Positions 52,257-64,000 of a stretch of DNA of 64,000 nt are shown piece by piece. Made by a program: the position numbers and the translations under genes. Each line of letters begins with the position of its first letter. Within the stretch, counting starts at the first letter, position 1. Under the pieces are notes generated by a model. That model was not told the DNA's origin, did no database searches, and saw only the letters and a list, made by a program, of their open reading frames with translations. Source of the stretch: Megalonaias nervosa (lineage: Eukaryota; Mollusca; Bivalvia; Unionida; Unionidae); the NCBI GenBank assembly GCA_016617855.1, contig JAECUM010009266.1:1-64000 (forward strand), in the 5' to 3' direction.

Positions 52257-55200
52257 TCGCCGTGCATATATGTTAAGGGTGGGTCAAGAATGATAACAGC
52301 TACACGATATAGTAATTTAGTTGTCACGCAAAGTTAGGGTGAACTAGAAATCAGCTCCCCGTGTGTTCAATAACCACACGCTCTAACCTCTCCACTATCG
52401 ATTTGTTTTAATAAGTTTACAAGTGGGCAAAAATGTCAGTCTACGTGAGCTTCAGCAACCCACTTTGTCAATATTGTATTATAGAATTGTCGTAAATTTA
52501 CAACTTTTCTCGAGTGGGATTAACCCAACATGGGATATCCTTCAAAGTGAGAATGCAGTTGGATGCACACCTGAGACAAGTATCGCACAACTATCTTGCC
52601 CTTGTGTACGAAAGAAGATGGTGTCTGATGAAATCAGTGTTGAATGATGCATTATCGTCCGCATGCAGTTTGTGAGTATTATGTATTTTCAACTTTTTTT
52701 CACCTTTCTATTCGAAGACCATTGCATTCATTATAAAGGTGTTGCATGTTTGTCCTGTCCGCATGCAAGTTAATAGAACCGCTTTACCTCTGCCATCAAG
52801 TTAGTGTACATACAACAGATGGGTCGAGTCCGAGTATAAAGAACACAGACTATGGCATGAATTCGAAAAAAATGTGACGGCAGATCAGAATCAGTTTTGT
52901 TTGTTCTACTTTTACTCCTAACATGACTTAGGTATGCCCGCGTACAAACGAGTTGGGGTGGGATGGTGGGAGGGGGGATGCAGGCAGATGAGACTTAAGG
53001 CAATCGCCGTTACGTATCAAAGCCAATGTGATTAAAACTAGTATATTACTAAGACAGTCCGATACGGTAGGCTACCTATATGTACAACACAAACATACAT
53101 TTATCACTGACAAAAAACGTCAAATTTCATTTATCTGTCTTATACGACGACCCTTCAAACAATTCTTGGCATTTCCCTACATGTGCTTTTTCTATATTTC
53201 TAGCAGAGAAGGGTATATTGTAGGCTAATTTCGTTTCAATGGGTCGTCCGTATATTCCATTCGAATGTATTTGAATACGATACTCCACTGCACTAGCAAC
53301 ACGATTTGTTTATAAATCTCCTCATAATCAGTCCAAAAGAATAAACCGCGATACAAGTCAATGCACGCAAAGTACTCGATTTAAATGGTATCATGGTACC
53401 AATTGTTTTTCCGTAGACCTCAATGCTAATGTTTTTGTGAAATAAATATACTTTCTATCCTACTTCGGCATGCATGTCACACACTGTCATAGAGAACAAA
53501 GTTAGATTGTCAATTTGACAAGGACAGAACCAGGTACTCCATTGCATTTAAGAGAGATAACTCTGCTGGAACTAGACACAGGTAAGAGTTATCTAATCAC
53601 ACCACATTTTCAGTCCTGTGTACCACATTTAAAAAAAAAATCATAAAAAATACAAAATGTGATCTAGATATGAACTAACATAATCTCACATGTTGCCAAG
53701 AGTCTCAACTTTTTATAAGCCTATCAGAAAGTACAGCTCTTACATAATGCACCAATCACAGCTAGTTTTGTTGTTTATTTCTGAATACAGTGTTCTCGAC
53801 ACCTTAAGCTCCACCCACCAGGGGTTGTACAGTTGGTACCGTTATACCAAATAGCTCATTCTACAGCATATGTTTTCAGACCTGAACCGTAATACTTCTA
53901 TGCTGTTTTACCAACTGTAGTCACTGGTAAGATTAACATTCGTAGATATTCCCTGCGCGTTCAAATTGTTTATTTAATTATTAATTCATAGAGCGATAAA
54001 TAGATATAGGACGTAGACGATAAGTGCACTTATAACTTCAAGTATGCAGCCACTTCTAGCTCTCCGTTTGTATATTCTCTCAAAAAAACCCATAGATTGT
54101 TGTTCATCGAGGTGTTTAAATATTAATGCAGTTTGCAATTTTTGTTTTCTCTTCAGTTTCAGATTGCAAATACATCAAGTGCGCTTTCGTGTCTAAATTC
54201 TGTTTATCTTTGGGATGGTCTGCCTTTAAACCGATATTCTGTGTGACGGTAGGCGTCAAATTGATTATTAAATCCGCTACATAATGCAGTTCGTCCAACA
54301 GTGACACACTAGATTAACAGCAGGTATTTGATAAGATACCTGACACAGACTAGGTTCGCGTACCTGTTGATATTACTCATCGAAGACACCATCATAAAAC
54401 ACGCACTTATATGGTAATTGTTCATTATTTCGAAAACATGACTTGCAAATGTAAAAAGAAATTCATTAAAGACGACTGTTCTAGTTCCTCGAACGACAAC
54501 GTCATTGTACAGGAAAATCGATCGCTAGAAAACGAAAGCAGTAATGATAACGAGTCGACTACTAAAAATATTTGTTATCTCCCTTCCCTTTCTCTTATCC
54601 TCAGTTTATCTATAAAGGTAAAAAATTACATAAATTTAAACCATAGAAATGTAAATAGTTAAACCATAATCTGCTGGAATGGGGCCGGATGTGGGGTGCG
54701 TGTAGTAGCGGGAACAACTGGGTACTACCTAATAAAAGCCAGCACATTAAAATGTTAGCTTTTGCTTGCTTTCCTTTTAATCTCTTATTTTATTTTGCGG
54801 AATGGTTTATCTTTCTGACAATTGTAGAACTTTTTAATATACATAATATTAACTTTAATTTTGCTGGCTTTATATAGCTAGGACTATGATGATGTGCCTC
54901 AAAACTATACATATATCATTGCGGCGTAGGAGGAGTTTGTTGGCACTAAATCTTAATCCACAGGTTTTTGAATATCATTCTTATTAAAGATAGGGCATTT
55001 GCTGATTCTGGGGCACTTGGTACAAGTTGGATTCATTAATTAAATTCTTCTGGTCATTATTATCTAAAATAAGAAAACAAAACCCCATCCCCAACTCTAT
55101 TTTAAAGCACGTTTGTTACGAGACACCCAAATCCCCTTCACAACTTAGGAAACTGGTCTTCAAATATTTATGTACTTGACTCGTAAGATTTTGCTTTTGG

Positions 55201-55511
55201 TGTAATCTTGTGTTCGTTAGAATTATTAATTTCCTTCTGAAAATGTATGCTATTTGCTCACCATTCCGTCAGTATCTTTCATGATAGTACATTTTCATTC
55301 CGTCACCAAAATTAAATGCAAGTTCATATCATAACTAATATCAGCTACAAGCAGAATTAATTATCATTTTCTTTAAAATAATATGCCTTTAAATCATTTG
55401 TTAAAAATAAGATTGTGCTTTTCTCCAACTAATTTTCTTACTTCAGCTTTATTATTCACATTGACTTTGCAAGAATTATTTTTATTATTTACTATAAATA
55501 CAACATTTAAA

Positions 55512-55593
<82 letters not shown>

Positions 55594-58201
55594 GTTTGAG
55601 TTTCTTTATTTCAAATTGAAAAGGAACTTTACTTATTTTATTTATGTGGGTAAAACAATACTCTTCAAGGTTCTGTATAACGTGTAACTTGCATTCAGCA
55701 AAATGGATGGTATATAATCAGACTCAATAGGTGGTAGGTATTGTCTATGGGTTGTGAAACGAGAGAATAACCATAATAAAAACTAAATTCTGTAATATTT
55801 TATGGTTTTCAGTTCGTGAATAAGCATATCATTCCTTGTTGTGACAAAAACAAAACCCTGGTGTATAACTAAATTGAAAAAGTAAAAAACTTCCTGCTTG
55901 TTCATCCACAAATATACCCAACAGTGAGTAATAATCATTCAACCTTTTATTTAACTGTATCAACTGTATCAACCTCAAAAGTCTTTACTCCCACAGCATG
56001 GTCTATTTTAGCCCCATAGATTATTTCACTCAGTTCTAAGGTCTTATTAGCAATGTTCTTCTTAAAATCTACGACATCAAAAAGTTATCCCGATCCACAG
56101 AATAGAATACCAGTAACTATGAATCCGTCATAGCCCCATATTATCCATCGTAATACTGCAATAAACCAGTCAGTCAGTGACTCATTAGTTTGCTGCTCAC
56201 TGAGTGACACACATGTCATAGCAACAATGCATGATATATCAGCTTGCCTTTTTAAATTTCAAAGAGAAGACAGCATCTGGTCCACTGAGGTGTCCTCGAA
56301 AATAGTTAAACTTAATACCTCCAACATAAAGAGAACTCTGTATTTTCAAACGGTGAGAGCACCAGCCGATGCTATATATTAGTTTTTATGTTAGTATACG
56401 TGGTGGGGGTGTACTATGTGTTCATGAATCAGTGCGGTTAACTTTATATGAGTTGTCTGGGGTATATTTTTCCGTGACTTAACGATGTTGAGGTTTTAAT
56501 CACGCTGATAGTAAAATGTTTTTTTCTTTTCTTAATAATTGTGGAGACGGTTAAACTCTGGTTGCTTGATCCATTATGAAATTAAAATTGAAGTTGCTGA
56601 TAAACTTCTCCCCAAGCTGTGAACGGATCTCATCAAAGAATTCGAATGTATCGAAAAATGACGTGACATTGGTCATTACACACTGTCGTCCGAATACAGA
56701 TTTGTCAAATAACTTCAGCAATAAAAGACGGCATCAAATGTGGACCAGGAACACTGTTGCCGCTGTCATGTGCAGTCGAACGCTTCATAACAATATTTCC
56801 ATGCAAGTTCGACCAGTGAAATTCATCACGACAGGGAGCCCAGCAGATGTGCAAGCTTGTCTAACAAGAAATAGTCGAACCTGCATTTGATACAAAACCC
56901 GTCCGAATGAAATTTTGAAATTTTGATTATCCTTGGCAGACTATATTCCTTGTATGTCATTATTTTTATGTTTTCTCATCCGTGTATGAAACCTCGTCGA
57001 CAGTATCTTACTGGCAGAAAAATAGAACCAATGACACTCAAGACATTAGTGATGGCGATACCTATAGGGGCACACACTATGATTGACGTGGCAATCTCAG
57101 TGGCACCAAGCTCCACCGTTGCCGCTGGCGGCAATACTACATCCGTCATTTATAATACCGTTGGTACCGGTGCCTTTGTGTCTGTGCAGCAAATGTTGTA
57201 AATTTCAGTGCGTAGCTGAGTATCCACTGACAGTGTAACACATTCTTCTATTTTGTACCATCTTCCATTCTGTTAGACTGTAGTCTTTTTATGTGAACTA
57301 AATTAATAAACTCTGAGATAGTGTACTACCTCCGAAATGCTTGGAGTCGGAAGTGGGATTTGGTTAATAAGATAAATTTTAATTCTATATTGTAAGGGTT
57401 GTAAACTGTTGTGCCGTATATTCTGTTCAAATATATCTTTGACAGAAGTCGCACTTTTTATCCATTATATTTGGTACTGTAGTACTAAATGTTATCTTTT
57501 CTGGATGGGTTTATTTTGCTAAAAGTGATATTTGCTATTCTTTATCTTTGCACTTTTACAACTTGCTCAATAGCCAGCATTGTTCTGATATGCCGGGGAA
57601 CCTTATGCATAAATATATACTTGCCCACTGTCACCAAACAGTGTCTTAACGTTGAAGGAAAATTGCGGACTACTTCAACTTTGACGAATACATCATCTTT
57701 GTTTTCCAAATGATACTAAAATACACAGCGTACTATTTTAAACCAGGAGTTACTATTTTAACTGTTTATAGTATTTTTACATCTGATTGAAGGCTCTAGA
57801 ATTTCAGATCAAAATCAAAATGCATGACCATCAAACGTTACTTAACATTCTTGCTTTTGTTAAGGAAGATAATCTGTATTTACAGGATATCCATAGGAAA
57901 AAGCAATAGAAATATTATCAAATTTTACCTTATATTATCGTTATAAGCACATGACTGAAGTGATATCGAAACCAACAAAGTAAATACATTTTCTCCTGTG
58001 TAAGCAATGTCTAATTGTTTCGTTAGAAATAGACCATTAAAGAATGAAATCGTGCATACTAAAAACATACATCAACTTTGAATACATTTGTAAGTTTCAT
58101 AAAAGTGTTATTATCATACTCGGTCTGATTATCATTATTATGATTAATCATTTAAATATTGAAATATTGACTTTGTTGTTTGCCCCGTGATAATAATTAT
58201 A
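52257..58201. other. Non-coding DNA with a (TA)n microsatellite
   Basis: No ORF with a recognisable domain. ORFs of 83-104 codons at 54,411, 56,576 and 56,923 have no family I can name and no supporting context. Confidence 0.6.
55517..55589 (+). repeat. (TA)n microsatellite
   Basis: About 36 uninterrupted TA units. Confidence 0.95.
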
Positions 58202-58326
58202 GGTTACTGCATTTGTATAGGAATATTTGAACGAGTTTTTCGGATGTGTATACTGCACGATCTTGGGAGTGCAGTATATCCATCCGACAAAACGAGTTCA
58301 TATTTTTCCATACAAATGCAGTAACC
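58202..58326. mobile_element. Fold-back (palindromic) element
   Basis: Two arms of about 57 bp face each other across about 11 bp. The left arm begins GGTTACTGCATTTGTAT and includes AACGAG, CGGATG and ATACTGCAC; the right arm is its near-perfect reverse complement ending ATACAAATGCAGTAACC. No clear target duplication. Confidence 0.75.
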
Positions 58327-58910
58327 TTTTTATTATATGCTCATTTTCTTATTCTACCCAAGGCTTAAATATATAAACAAAACTACACTGCAAGAAACAA
58401 AGTAACTGAATGTACGCCGTATTCCAAACTAAATACACAAGCACAGATTCATCATTATACAACAACATTATTAATGCGCACGTAACTCGGAACATATAAT
58501 TTGAAGTTGGTCTCGCGCCAGACGTAAGTTTCGAAAGAAATGGCGTTTTGGTCTACCTAAAATTAAAATTTGGAGTCATATTGTGAATGAATGCGAATTG
58601 CAACAACTTTTCCATTTGATCTGGAATGAATAGATTTTGGTATTTTTGTCGATTCAACGAAATTTCGTGATTATGGTCTGGATTTATTTACATAACGTAC
58701 GTCGATTTCAGCGTCTGTGCCAATTGTACATGAAATACATCGTATTGAAGCAGCGAGGCTGAAGTGTGTTGACATCGGAATGCGTGTTTCTGTTCTGTCA
58801 TTGAATGATTCAGATCATAATGTGGGAAAAATATGAAGTCTTTCAATTGCAATTATCGAAAAGACGCTGTGGAATTTAATGTTTATTTCATTTTGAGTGC
58901 AGTAAGGAGG

Positions 58911-58914
<4 letters not shown>

Positions 58915-58990
<76 letters not shown>

Positions 58991-59263
58991 TTTGGATTTT
59001 TAACATAGCTTTAACAATTTTTCAGTCATATCGCTATGATGTCTGCAGTGCGGCAGTTTATAGTGATGTCTAGCACTGGGGCATCATGCCGCAGACATGT
59101 AGCATGATGTCCCACCCAGTCACATTATCCTGACACCAGGCCGACCAGTCCTAACACTAACCTCTTAATGCTGAGCGCCAAGCGAGGCAGCTGTTAGTAC
59201 CATTTTTGTAAGTCTTTGGTATGACTCGGCAGGGGATCGAACCCACGACCTCCCGCATCCGAG
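58915..59263 (-). mobile_element. tRNA-headed SINE with expanded (CA)n tail
   Basis: The SINE lies on the - strand, lacks the first part of the head, and ends in an expanded CA tail (seen as (GT)n at 58,915-58,989). The 13-bp repeat GTAAGGAGGATGT at 58,902-58,914 and 59,264-59,276 brackets SINE plus microsatellite, so the microsatellite is part of the insertion. Confidence 0.88.
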
Positions 59264-59276
59264 GTAAGGAGGATGT

Positions 59277-61368
59277 AATTGCACTTGGAATATAGTCGAA
59301 ATTACAGTACAATTTCGAAATGTGTAATCAAGCTTGAGAACCCATGACATGGCTCATGTAATTCTGATTTGCAGAACTAAGAAAGTACATTTTGAGGAAA
59401 TTCAGGATGTAAAACTGTAAATATATTTTTTGCCATTTTTATTACCAGCTAAAGAAGACAGTTTATGTCTTGTAATTTGCATGTACTGGTAAGGACCCTG
59501 TCTGGCGTCTATAGCTAGCCTAAATCTGCAACATTGTATCAAAACAGTTAACGTGGAATGTGCCAAAGCAGCTGTTATGTGGTAGTTTACTAAACATCTG
59601 CTTTAGTTCATTCAGAAACAAATTGTTTGTTTACAATAGAAAGTAGTTCCTTTATTCGCTTGAATTCAAATACGAAAAGATAAAAATCCAAAATAATATT
59701 ATATTCACTTGTTTGTTTATTCAGATCTCAAACTATTTTATGTACAGCAGTTTTCCTCGAGGTCCTGCGATCAGCCATTGTCTAATTGTTCTATCAATGC
59801 CCTCCTTACTCACTGGATCAGCGTTGTTATTGTTCATTAGCATCTGAAGCGTGTTCTGCTTTATACAGTTTCTCATTAGATTTGTGATGTTCCTTATAGG
59901 TGCCTCTTATTATGTTAAACCATTGTTGCATTGCACTAGGGTAAGAGTGAGGCAGGGACACCTCAGCTATTATTCCTTAAACTTTAATCTGAAACGTGAA
60001 GTTCAACAACGCAATAACAAGTAAACAAGACCATTAAAATAGTTAAGCATGTCTGCCAAAATCATCATTTTTAGGATGGACGATGTTAAATCAAATACAC
60101 AAAAGCAGCTGTGGGCCACATTTGATCCTTTTATTACATATAATACCTAAGCTCTCCAGATTAGAACAATACATGAATGAATGAATGAATGAATGAATGA
60201 ATGAATGAATGAATGAATTAATTAATTAATTAATTCATTCATTAATAGCTTCTTTTGGATACATGCTAGGCTTAATCACATTACTCGGCCACGCATCATT
60301 GCATTGGTTGCAAGGACTCATGGAACAGTTCAGGTACCAACAAGACTGGTACTGGCTGGTTGCTGTAATGCACATAAATACCTGAAATGGTAATTTGTCC
60401 AACATCTTATGTAAAAGCCAAGTGAACGCTGATTATATGTAACCCAGGCAATCTGTTTACCAAACATAGGTCACATGCTTTTTCGTACACAAAATTTACA
60501 GCTTTCGATGGAAGTATAAGTAGACGATCTTCATAAATGTAAGGGGCATTCACGGCGATGCATATTAATAATTTACTTTTTGTTCTACCTTGAAATTAGA
60601 ATTTCAACATTTCTTAACCTCCATTGAAGAATCTTCAAATAAATTAGATTTTTTGACAAGCACGATGTGAAGCTCACTTGGAATAACGGAGAGGCGCTAT
60701 CTGAAATTAGAAGGGCCCCTCGGACGTCTGGCCATATGTTATTTTGAGCACTAACATTCCATATTTAAGAAATGTCCATTGCAAAAAAATGTCTTTACTC
60801 GATGATGAGACCATTTAGGTTGATGTAAGTGAAAATAACTTTGCAAATTTACCAGGGCTTTAATTACTTCCATTACCCGAATGATAAACATCGAAATCAT
60901 CAATTGGACTTCCACTACTGTTCCTGTCCGTGCAAAGATCTGTAAACACTCGATGCGCCAACCTAATCAATATTTTGTGAACAATTGCCTAATTTTCTTA
61001 GAAATTGATATGAGCTTATAATCAAACTGGAGCTTACTATTATTTATCCAATTTTGGGTGACTTGTTATTTCACATTTTAATTCGACACAATATTTGCGT
61101 TTTTGTATACCTACATTATTATATATTCTGCTTGAATATGGATTGGAATATATGAGTTTATATTGTTCCCATACAGATTTCAAAATAATGATTGATAATT
61201 GGATAAGCTGTACATAATGGAAATTATTTATGAGCTGGATACATCAGAATATAAGGAATACGCAGAGATAATGAGCATGTCACACTGTCATCAATGATAC
61301 ATGTATGTCAACAAAGGAAACTGAAAATAATTAAAAACATTTCAATATGCAATATTCTTGGCGAGAAA
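59277..61368. other. Non-coding DNA
   Basis: No gene seen. Includes a GAAT/AATT tetranucleotide repeat (60,174-60,245). Confidence 0.6.
60174..60245 (+). repeat. (GAAT)n/(AATT)n tetranucleotide repeat with inverted end
   Basis: About 11 GAAT units pass into AATT units and then ATTC units, so the end is the reverse complement of the start and can fold back. Confidence 0.9.
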
Positions 61369-61680
61369 CCGCTGCTGTGGCTTAGTAGTTAGAGCGTCCG
61401 CCTCGGATGCGGGAGTTCGCGGGTTCGATCCCAGACGAGTCATACCAAACACTTATAAAAATGATACTAACAGCTGCCTCGCTTGGCGCTCAGCATTAAG
61501 ATGTTAGTGTTAAGACTGGTCAGCTTGGTGTCAGGATAATGTGACTGGGTGGGTCCTCATGCTACATGTCTGCGGCATGATGCTCCAGTGCTAGACATCA
61601 CTCCTTACAGCCACACTGCAGACATCATAGCGATATGACTGAAAAATTGTTAAAGCTACGTTAAAAATCCAAATCACATA
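61369..61680 (+). mobile_element. tRNA-headed SINE
   Basis: The head GGCTTAGTAGTTAGAGCG, B-box GGTTCGATCC and full body end in AAAAATCCAAATCACATACA. ATATTCTTGG before the head (about 61,353-61,362) and after the tail (61,689-61,698) looks like a short target duplication. Confidence 0.9.
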
Positions 61681-61699
61681 CATACACATATATTCTTGG

Positions 61700-64000
61700 T
61701 GAAACTAGACTTATTGTCTTTTTTTTTTTCCTGCAAAGCCATGTAAGTTTTGTTGTACATGTAGTTATTTAATATGTAATTATTGACTATTTAGGTCTTC
61801 GATTTGATATGACATTGGTGTTGTCTGTTAAAAGTCACAAAATGTACATAATGCATAATATTTGTCGACTTAAAATGTAAACTTTTGAGTCACCAAAAAT
61901 TACTAACCACTACATCTGTTTAAGGAGTATATCGCCATCACTGAAATTTTAGCATGATTATAAAAACTTTAATTTTGGAATTGGGACCGAAACTAGGTCC
62001 CTATTGGCACCTACATTATAATAATATTATATGTAGGAAATGGGAGTAATTATAGACCGCTGAAGAAACTTATGCTGCATGATTTGTTTAGTTTGGTGGG
62101 ATCTATTTACAGGCCCCTGATGACACCTACAGTGCATGAAAATTACTGCTCACTACAAGTAACAACATATATAGGCATGCATGCATCTTCATTTGGGGTT
62201 AATATATCCCATCAAAAGCATAAGTGCAGAATATGAAAATTCTCATCATGAGGGTGGGATTTTCCGAACCAAAAGCGATGCATAACAAAGGATTGTTTTT
62301 CTCACATATGAACAATAAGAAAGGACGTCAGAATGGCATATTGTGAATACTGATGAAACTTTCAAACAGTAAAACACACAGTGAGCATGTCTTCAACTTA
62401 GGACAGAACATACAAAGTTAGATTTACTCTGAAAAATTCAGGGTAAAATTTAAAATGACAGTCAAACAGATCGGCATTCAAAGAACACTGGCTGAGACCT
62501 CTAAGCTAATATCAATGCAATTCATTCTAATTATGTACTGACGATAGCTTGCACAATGATGCAGACGTGAACAGGACGCATCATAACGTCCAATCTTATC
62601 CGTTAGATTTAAGGAGACAGACACAAAAAAAAATCATGATATAATCCTCGATTCAGCTTTGATCTCGAATTGATATTCCTTTCTTAAATAATATTGAGAA
62701 GACTTGTTTTAAATAATTATAACAGTTTTACTTGAGACTTGACAACCGGAGCTGCACATGTAGCTAGATTAATCATACACGTTTTGCAATTAATGTTTAA
62801 CTTGATTACTGTGTTAGAAAGCTTAAGTAGTGAAGGATATCAGAGACTGTTAGACAGCTGGTATGCGCTATGCTTGCTGTAGACTTTCATGTGATCAAAG
62901 ATCGTGGTCATGTGTTGAGAGACAGACATATGTTCTACCGGTTATACATGATTGGAAAACTTGATCATGCACATGTTGGAATGTGAGAAAAAAAGGTATC
63001 CCACTCAGTCAACATTGTAGAGGTAAAAAGTGATTTGAAGTATAACTATTAACTTTCAGGATGTAGAACAAAAACTTACTAAGGGCCAAAAGACTCTCCT
63101 ACTTGAGCTGGAGAGTAGTCTCCCTTGACTGCTTCCTCATATGGAATCCTACCAGGTTCTGCATAGTGCTGTATGGAAGATACTGGAGAACACTTTGTAT
63201 ATACTCTGCAATAAGAAAAACATGCACCCTGAAATGTTTCTGAATTATGATGAAATTTTAAGTAATTAAAAGTGGCAGTATTCAAAATTTTCCAAAGTGT
63301 ACTAAATTTAGAACTACCTGTTGCAATTTCTGTGCACTATATATTTCTACATTTCCACAAGATACTTTTTTCTACTCTCAACTGCTAAATTTGACTTGGG
63401 GAATGAAATGAATGGGAATTTTACAAAAAGAAGATATTTCACCCGTTATTTAATTTCCTGCACAAATTTAATACACGTTTATAAGTAAAATGTAACAATA
63501 TTTTCTTTCAAGGGTCAAATATTTCGGCAAAATGACTACTCTCTCCAGCTAAAATAGAGCAAATGTGACACAAAAGAGGGATATGTTCAAAGTTCAAAAT
63601 TTATAATACTAAAAATAGTAACTTTAAACTTGTTCATTTGCATATGTTCATGATCGATTATCAAAGTCCTAATTAAATGAATTTAAAGCTTCACAAAAGT
63701 ATTTAAGCTTTTCTATTTTACTTCAGCACATTTGTTCTATAACCGCACAAACAGTTTACAGTCACAAATCATCAATTGTTGCTACAGAATAAATGTTTTA
63801 CATGTATTTTGGATGAAATATTGAAAACAAATAGTTAATTTTATTAGCAACGGACCTGGATAGACCCACGGAGGCATAATTCACTTCTGATTGGGCAGAT
63901 TCTAATTGTCTGCAGGAATTCTATACATACCAAGACAACGTAAGTTCTACCATTTTTTATATTCAAATTAGCACCAAAATTGACTGAAGCGTATTTTTGC
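61700..64000. other. Non-coding DNA
   Basis: AT-rich sequence without recognisable genes or repeats. A 68-codon frame at 63,079-63,285 has no features supporting it. Confidence 0.6.

Noticed and set aside
54411..54662. ORF with Cys/Lys-rich start (MTCKCKKKFIKDDC)
   Set aside because: Short, no recognisable family, no neighbouring exons or motifs; chance cannot be excluded.
56576..57201. Two neighbouring ORFs of 104 and 92 codons, and a hydrophobic frame on the opposite strand
   Set aside because: Neither strand gives a family I can name, and there is no splice or regulatory support.

Overview
This is a repeat-rich window of an animal genome, probably a mollusc. The AT-rich non-coding DNA, abundant dinucleotide microsatellites and five copies of one tRNA-headed SINE of a type known from molluscs point that way; the species call is inference. 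I see no convincing host gene. Almost all recognisable coding sequence belongs to mobile elements.

Positions 1-13.1 kb (copy A, + strand) and about 17.76-38.05 kb (copy B, - strand) are two decayed copies of one Polinton/Maverick (adintovirus-like) element, arranged tail to tail. Gene order from the polymerase end is: small terminal ORF; acidic coiled-coil protein; divergent zinc-knuckle protein; protein-primed family B DNA polymerase; BIR (IAP-like) protein(s); small F-box-like proteins; packaging ATPase; basic core protein(s). In copy B only, these are followed by a proline-rich protein, chromo-type integrase, transmembrane protein, penton-like minor capsid, pVI-like protein, hexon-like major capsid, a conserved CxGC protein and an adenain-like protease. 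A terminal cluster of Lys/Glu/Gln-rich cassette genes closes the element. Copy A has lost the whole integrase-capsid-protease block but keeps an intact packaging-ATPase ORF. Copy B keeps the virion block in broken form and has lost the last cassette and its end.

The most unusual feature is at the two ends of the element. The acidic-protein gene, the terminal ORF and the cassette genes end in 16-nt hairpins that match the metazoan replication-dependent histone mRNA 3' stem-loop. Most are followed 12-15 nt later by a purine-rich AAAGA-type element resembling the U7 snRNA target. The polymerase, ATPase and virion genes lack it. This suggests that a set of regulatory genes uses SLBP/U7-type, replication-linked 3' processing.

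Around the copies lie two direct repeats of about 2 kb (15.8-17.76 kb and 38.12-40.0 kb). Each holds a fragment of an older Polinton polymerase, a GT/GA microsatellite and a SINE. At 43,549-49,902 is a young LTR retrotransposon with Ty3/gypsy-type proteins in copia-like order (gag-PR-IN-RT-RH), as in the Gmr1 group. The rest (50-64 kb) is non-coding DNA with SINEs, a 452-bp MITE with 9-bp target duplications, a fold-back element and microsatellites.
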